The position numbers and the translations under genes are program-made. Source: Tenebrionibacter intestinalis (GTDB taxonomy: Bacteria > Pseudomonadota > Gammaproteobacteria > Enterobacterales > Enterobacteriaceae). From it: DNA of 64,000 nt. The DNA lies in the NCBI RefSeq assembly GCF_016632365.1, contig NZ_JAEPBH010000002.1, positions 62,001 through 126,000 of the forward strand. Reading direction: 5' to 3'. Numbering within the stretch: position 1 is the stretch's first letter; each line of letters opens with the position of its first letter. The notes below the pieces were generated by a model. The model worked only from the letters and a program-made list of their open reading frames with translations, made no database searches and was not told where the DNA came from. Below are positions 60,983-64,000 of the stretch, one piece after another.

Positions 60983-62261
60983 TTAGAGCTTTGCAAACGC
61001 GCGGCGCGCGGCGTCGATAGTGTGATTGATGTCGTCGGTGCTGTGGGCGACAGACATAAACCCAGCCTCAAACGCAGATGGCGCCAGATAGACGCCCTCT
61101 TCCAGCATCAGGTGGAAAAAGCGCTTAAAACGTTCGGTATCGCAGGCTAAAACGTCCTGATAGCAGGTTACGCTGTCGGCATCGGTGAAGAACAGGCCGA
61201 ACATGCCGCCGACGTGGTTCACTACCAGCGCGACCCCCGCTTCCTGAGCGGCCTCCAGCAGGCCGTTCGCCAACTGCGTGGTGCGCTGCTCCAGCGTTTC
61301 ATGAACGCCCGGTTGCGCCACCTGTTGCAGGCAGGCATAGCCCGCCGCCATCGCGACCGGGTTGCCGGAGAGCGTGCCGGCCTGGTAAACCGGGCCGGTT
61401 GGCGCCAGTGCGTTCATGACGTCGCGGCGACCGCCGAATGCGCCCACCGGCATGCCGCCGCCGATGATTTTGCCAAGGCAGGTTAAATCCGGCGTTACGC
61501 CGTAGTAAGACTGCGCGCCGCCCAGCGCTACGCGAAAACCGGTCATCACTTCATCAATAATCAGCAGCGCGCCGAATTCATCGCACAGCGCGCGCAGGCC
61601 AGGCAGAAAATCCGGCTGTGGCGGGATGCAGTTCATATTACCTGCCACCGGTTCAACGATAATACAGGCTATCTCCTGCGGATATTGTTCGAACGCGGCG
61701 CGCACCGAGGCAAGATCGTTATAGACGCAGGTCAGGGTATGTCTGGCAAAATCCGCGGGCACGCCCGGTGAATTTGGCTGGCCGAGGGTTAGCGCGCCGG
61801 AACCGGCTTTTACCAGCAGACAGTCGGCATGGCCGTGATAGCAGCCTTCGAATTTAATGATCTTATCGCGCCCGGTAAAGCCGCGCGCCAGGCGAATGGC
61901 GCTCATGGTGGCTTCGGTACCGGAGTTGACCATTCGCACCATATCCATTGAGGGCACCAGATCCGTCACCAGTTGCGCCATCTTCACTTCCATATCGGTT
62001 GGCGCGCCAAAGCTCAGGCCGCGTTCAGCGGCGTCAATCACCGCGTTGCGGATAGTCGCGTTATTATGGCCGAGTACCATTGGGCCCCAGGAGCCAACAT
62101 AGTCGATATAGGCTTTGCCGTCGACGTCGTAAATAAACGCGCCATCGGCGCGTTCGATAAACAGCGGAGTGCCGCCTACGCCGTTGAAAGCGCGCACCGG
62201 CGAATTTACGCCGCCGGGGATAAGCGCGCGCGGCGGCAAACAGGTTTTCAGACTGGCTCAT
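60983..62261 (-). CDS. hemL: Glutamate-1-semialdehyde 2,1-aminomutase, apparent frameshift at codon 13
   Basis: HemL converts glutamate-1-semialdehyde to 5-aminolevulinate with pyridoxal phosphate, feeding heme synthesis. The natural start is ATG 62261 with AGGAG 7 bases upstream, encoding [12 protein letters not shown]. After that the frame breaks. The family sequence [16 protein letters not shown] and all later residues to 60983 lie in another frame (418-aa open frame from a TTG at 62239 without ribosome site). The break sits in the alternating GC tract 62224-62232 and is explained by loss of one GC dinucleotide. Otherwise intact, with the PLP-lysine region [17 protein letters not shown] sequencing error, a real mutation or use of the TTG are all possible. 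Confidence 0.9.
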
Positions 62262-62438
62262 GAATCGGCTCCTGATTCGTGGAAGAGATTTTCAGCGCGC
62301 TATTCTACGGGATCCGGGGCGACGTATAAAAGTTGTCATCGATCAACGCAGGAAACGCTGACGGATATTTTCCCGGGACGACGCCGCTATCGCCGGGTAA
62401 ACTATAACGAAATGTCTCAAAACTGCCTGCTGAACGCG

Positions 62439-63854
62439 ATGAATCCCAAAACCTTTTCTTTAAGCGCCCGTGAAATACTGCGCCTGCGGCGGCGTAAACT
62501 GATTGGCCGGCTGCTTCAGCGCGATAAAACGCCGCTGGCGATATTGTTTATGGCTGCGGTGGTCGGCACGCTGGCGGGCCTTGTCGGCGTGGCGTTTGAA
62601 AAGGCGGTAAATTACGTGCAATACCGGAGGCTGGAGGCCATTGCCGGGGTTGCAGACCATGTGTGGCTTGCCTGGCCGCTGGCGTTTGTCGCTTCTGCGC
62701 TGCTGGCGGCGCTGGGCTACTGGCTGGTGCGGCGTTTCGCGCCGGAAGCTGGCGGCTCGGGCATACCGGAGATTGAGGGGGCGCTTGAAGAACTGCGCCC
62801 TGTGCGCTGGTGGCGCGTGCTGCCGGTAAAATTTATCGGCGGGCTTGGCACGCTTGGCGGCGGTATGGTGCTTGGGCGTGAAGGCCCCACGGTGCAACTG
62901 GGCGGTAACGTGGGCCGCATGGTGCTGGATATCTTCCGTATGCGCAGCGCCGAAGCACGGCATACGCTGCTGGCGACCGGCGCTGCGGCGGGGCTGTCGG
63001 CGGCGTTTAACGCGCCGCTGGCGGGTATTCTTTTTATTATTGAAGAGATGCGCCCGCAGTTTCGCTATAACCTGATTTCCATTAAAGCCGTATTTACCGG
63101 CGTGATTATGTCGAGCGTGGTATTTCGGGTATTTAACGGCGAGGGGGCGGTGATTGATGTGGGTAAACTCAGCAACGCGCCGGTGGAAACGCTCTGGCTG
63201 TACCTGGTGCTGGGAATGGTCTTTGGCGTGCTCGGCCCGCTCTTTAATCGCCTGATTTTCTTTACGCAGGATAAATTCCAGCGCCTGCACGGCGGGGATA
63301 TCCGCAAATGGGTGCTTACCGGCGCGCTGTTGGGGGGACTGTGCGGCGTGTTGGGGCTCATTGAACCTGCGGCGGCAGGCGGCGGGTTCAACCTGATTCC
63401 GATAGCCGCGGCCGGAAACTATGCGGCCGGGGCGCTGGTGTTCATCTTTGTCGCCCGTGTCATTACCACCGTGCTGTGCTTTTCTTCAGGCGCGCCGGGG
63501 GGCATTTTTGCGCCTATGCTGGCGCTTGGTACGCTGTTGGGTACGGCGTTTGGCATGGCGTGCGCGTCCTGGTTTCCGGGTTACCACCTTGATGCGGGCA
63601 CGTTTGCCATTGCCGGGATGGGGGCGCTGTTTGCAGCTTGCGTACGAGCGCCGTTAACCGGGATTGTGTTGGTGCTGGAGATGACCGATAACTACCAGCT
63701 TATTTTGCCCATGATTATTACCTGCCTGGGCGCTACGCTGTTGGCGCAATTTTTGGGCGGCAAGCCGCTTTATTCCACGATACTCGCCCGCACGCTGGCA
63801 AAGCAGGAGGCACAGAAGCTGCGCGCGCGCGGCGGGGACGCGCAGAATACTTGA
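62439..63854 (+). CDS. clcA: H+/Cl- exchange transporter ClcA
   Basis: ClcA exchanges two chloride ions for one proton and supports extreme acid resistance. The 471-aa CLC protein of 18 helices carries Ser107 in [10 protein letters not shown], the gating Glu148 in [18 protein letters not shown] with the inner proton Glu, and [17 protein letters not shown] 62439 (MNPKTFSL) aligns residue for residue with E. coli ClcA at the start. The longer frame crosses into the hemL leader and is not supported. Divergent from hemL, 177 bases between starts. Confidence 0.96.
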   Translation: MNPKTFSLSAREILRLRRRKLIGRLLQRDKTPLAILFMAAVVGTLAGLVGVAFEKAVNYVQYRRLEAIAGVADHVWLAWPLAFVASALLAALGYWLVRRFAPEAGGSGIPEIEGALEELRPVRWWRVLPVKFIGGLGTLGGGMVLGREGPTVQLGGNVGRMVLDIFRMRSAEARHTLLATGAAAGLSAAFNAPLAGILFIIEEMRPQFRYNLISIKAVFTGVIMSSVVFRVFNGEGAVIDVGKLSNAPVETLWLYLVLGMVFGVLGPLFNRLIFFTQDKFQRLHGGDIRKWVLTGALLGGLCGVLGLIEPAAAGGGFNLIPIAAAGNYAAGALVFIFVARVITTVLCFSSGAPGGIFAPMLALGTLLGTAFGMACASWFPGYHLDAGTFAIAGMGALFAACVRAPLTGIVLVLEMTDNYQLILPMIITCLGATLLAQFLGGKPLYSTILARTLAKQEAQKLRARGGDAQNT

Positions 63855-63935
63855 ACGATTTACCAGGGTATTGGATAATGTCGACAACTATCGGGTTAAT
63901 TTTTTCCCCGGTGAGCTACTGGTTTGGAGCAAAAA

Positions 63936-64000
63936 ATGAGTGATGACGTAGCAGCGCTGCCGCTTGAGTTTACCGACGCGGCCGCGAGTAAAGTGAAGAA
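63936..64000 (+). CDS. erpA: Iron-sulfur cluster insertion protein ErpA, 5' end only
   Basis: The ATG at 63936 opens MSDDVAALPLEFTDAAASKVK, matching the start of E. coli ErpA (with one extra Ala), and runs off the window. ErpA is an A-type carrier that delivers Fe-S clusters to apoproteins such as IspG/IspH. The cluster-binding cysteines lie beyond the edge. Gene order clcA-erpA matches E. coli. GGAGC lies 8 bases before the start. Confidence 0.93.
   Translation, partial: MSDDVAALPLEFTDAAASKVK

Overview
The window is chromosomal DNA from a member of the Enterobacteriaceae. Gene content and order follow the leu-to-hem sector of the Escherichia coli/Salmonella chromosome almost gene for gene: hofB-ppdD-nadC / ampDE / aroP / pdhR-aceEF-lpd / acnB / yacL / speED-yacC / cueO / gcd / hpt / can / yadGH / panDCB-folK-pcnB-gluQ-dksA-sfsA-thpR / hrpB / mrcB / fhuACDB / hemL / clcA / erpA. 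Proteins are close to the E. coli ones; DksA, for example, appears to differ at about one residue. The DNA is GC-rich, and I cannot name the genus from sequence alone. No rRNA, tRNA, CRISPR, integrase or transposase gene was seen.

Layout. 1-4.0 kb: 3' part of a type IV pilus ATPase (hofB), prepilin ppdD, nadC, and the peptidoglycan-recycling pair ampD-ampE. 4.5-13.6 kb: aroP and the pyruvate dehydrogenase operon with its PdhR operator, 5'-leader hairpin and terminators. 13.6-17.7 kb: an accessory island between lpd and acnB. It holds a 59-aa membrane protein, two tandem near-identical lipoproteins, and a DUF2235/Tle1-type phospholipase that looks like an orphan type VI secretion effector with duplicated immunity genes. 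18.2-20.8 kb: acnB. 21.1-25.0 kb: an S6-family (IgA-protease-like) serine protease autotransporter with a proline-rich repeat linker, inserted between acnB and yacL. 25.8-29.8 kb: a four-gene KdgT-like transporter/DtnK/PdxA2/DeoR cassette, likely for D-threonate or a related four-carbon acid sugar. 29.8-38 kb: polyamine synthesis, copper oxidase cueO behind a CueR-type promoter, PQQ glucose dehydrogenase and hpt. 38-51 kb: carbonic anhydrase, an ABC exporter, a decayed yadI, pantothenate and folate genes, poly(A) polymerase, dksA and sfsA. 51-64 kb: hrpB, PBP1b, the ferrichrome system behind a Fur-like box, hemL with an apparent frameshift, clcA and the first codons of erpA.

The most unusual content is intergenic. 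One repeat family is a MITE-like element of about 140 bp, built of hairpins and bounded by imperfect terminal inverted repeats. It occurs in three convergent gene gaps (ampE/aroP, acnB/autotransporter, hpt/can). Each copy is flanked on both sides by the same site-specific palindrome: 18 bp exact at one site, about 20-24 bp with stem-preserving changes at the others. One gap holds a palindrome-element-palindrome-element-palindrome chain, and another shows an element nested in the internal palindrome of an older one. A second, longer family of about 350-390 bp lies downstream of cueO, mrcB and fhuB, always in the same orientation.

Starts were moved inward from the longest reading frame wherever family alignment and a ribosome-binding site supported it. 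Comparisons with E. coli and other relatives are from memory, not from a database search.
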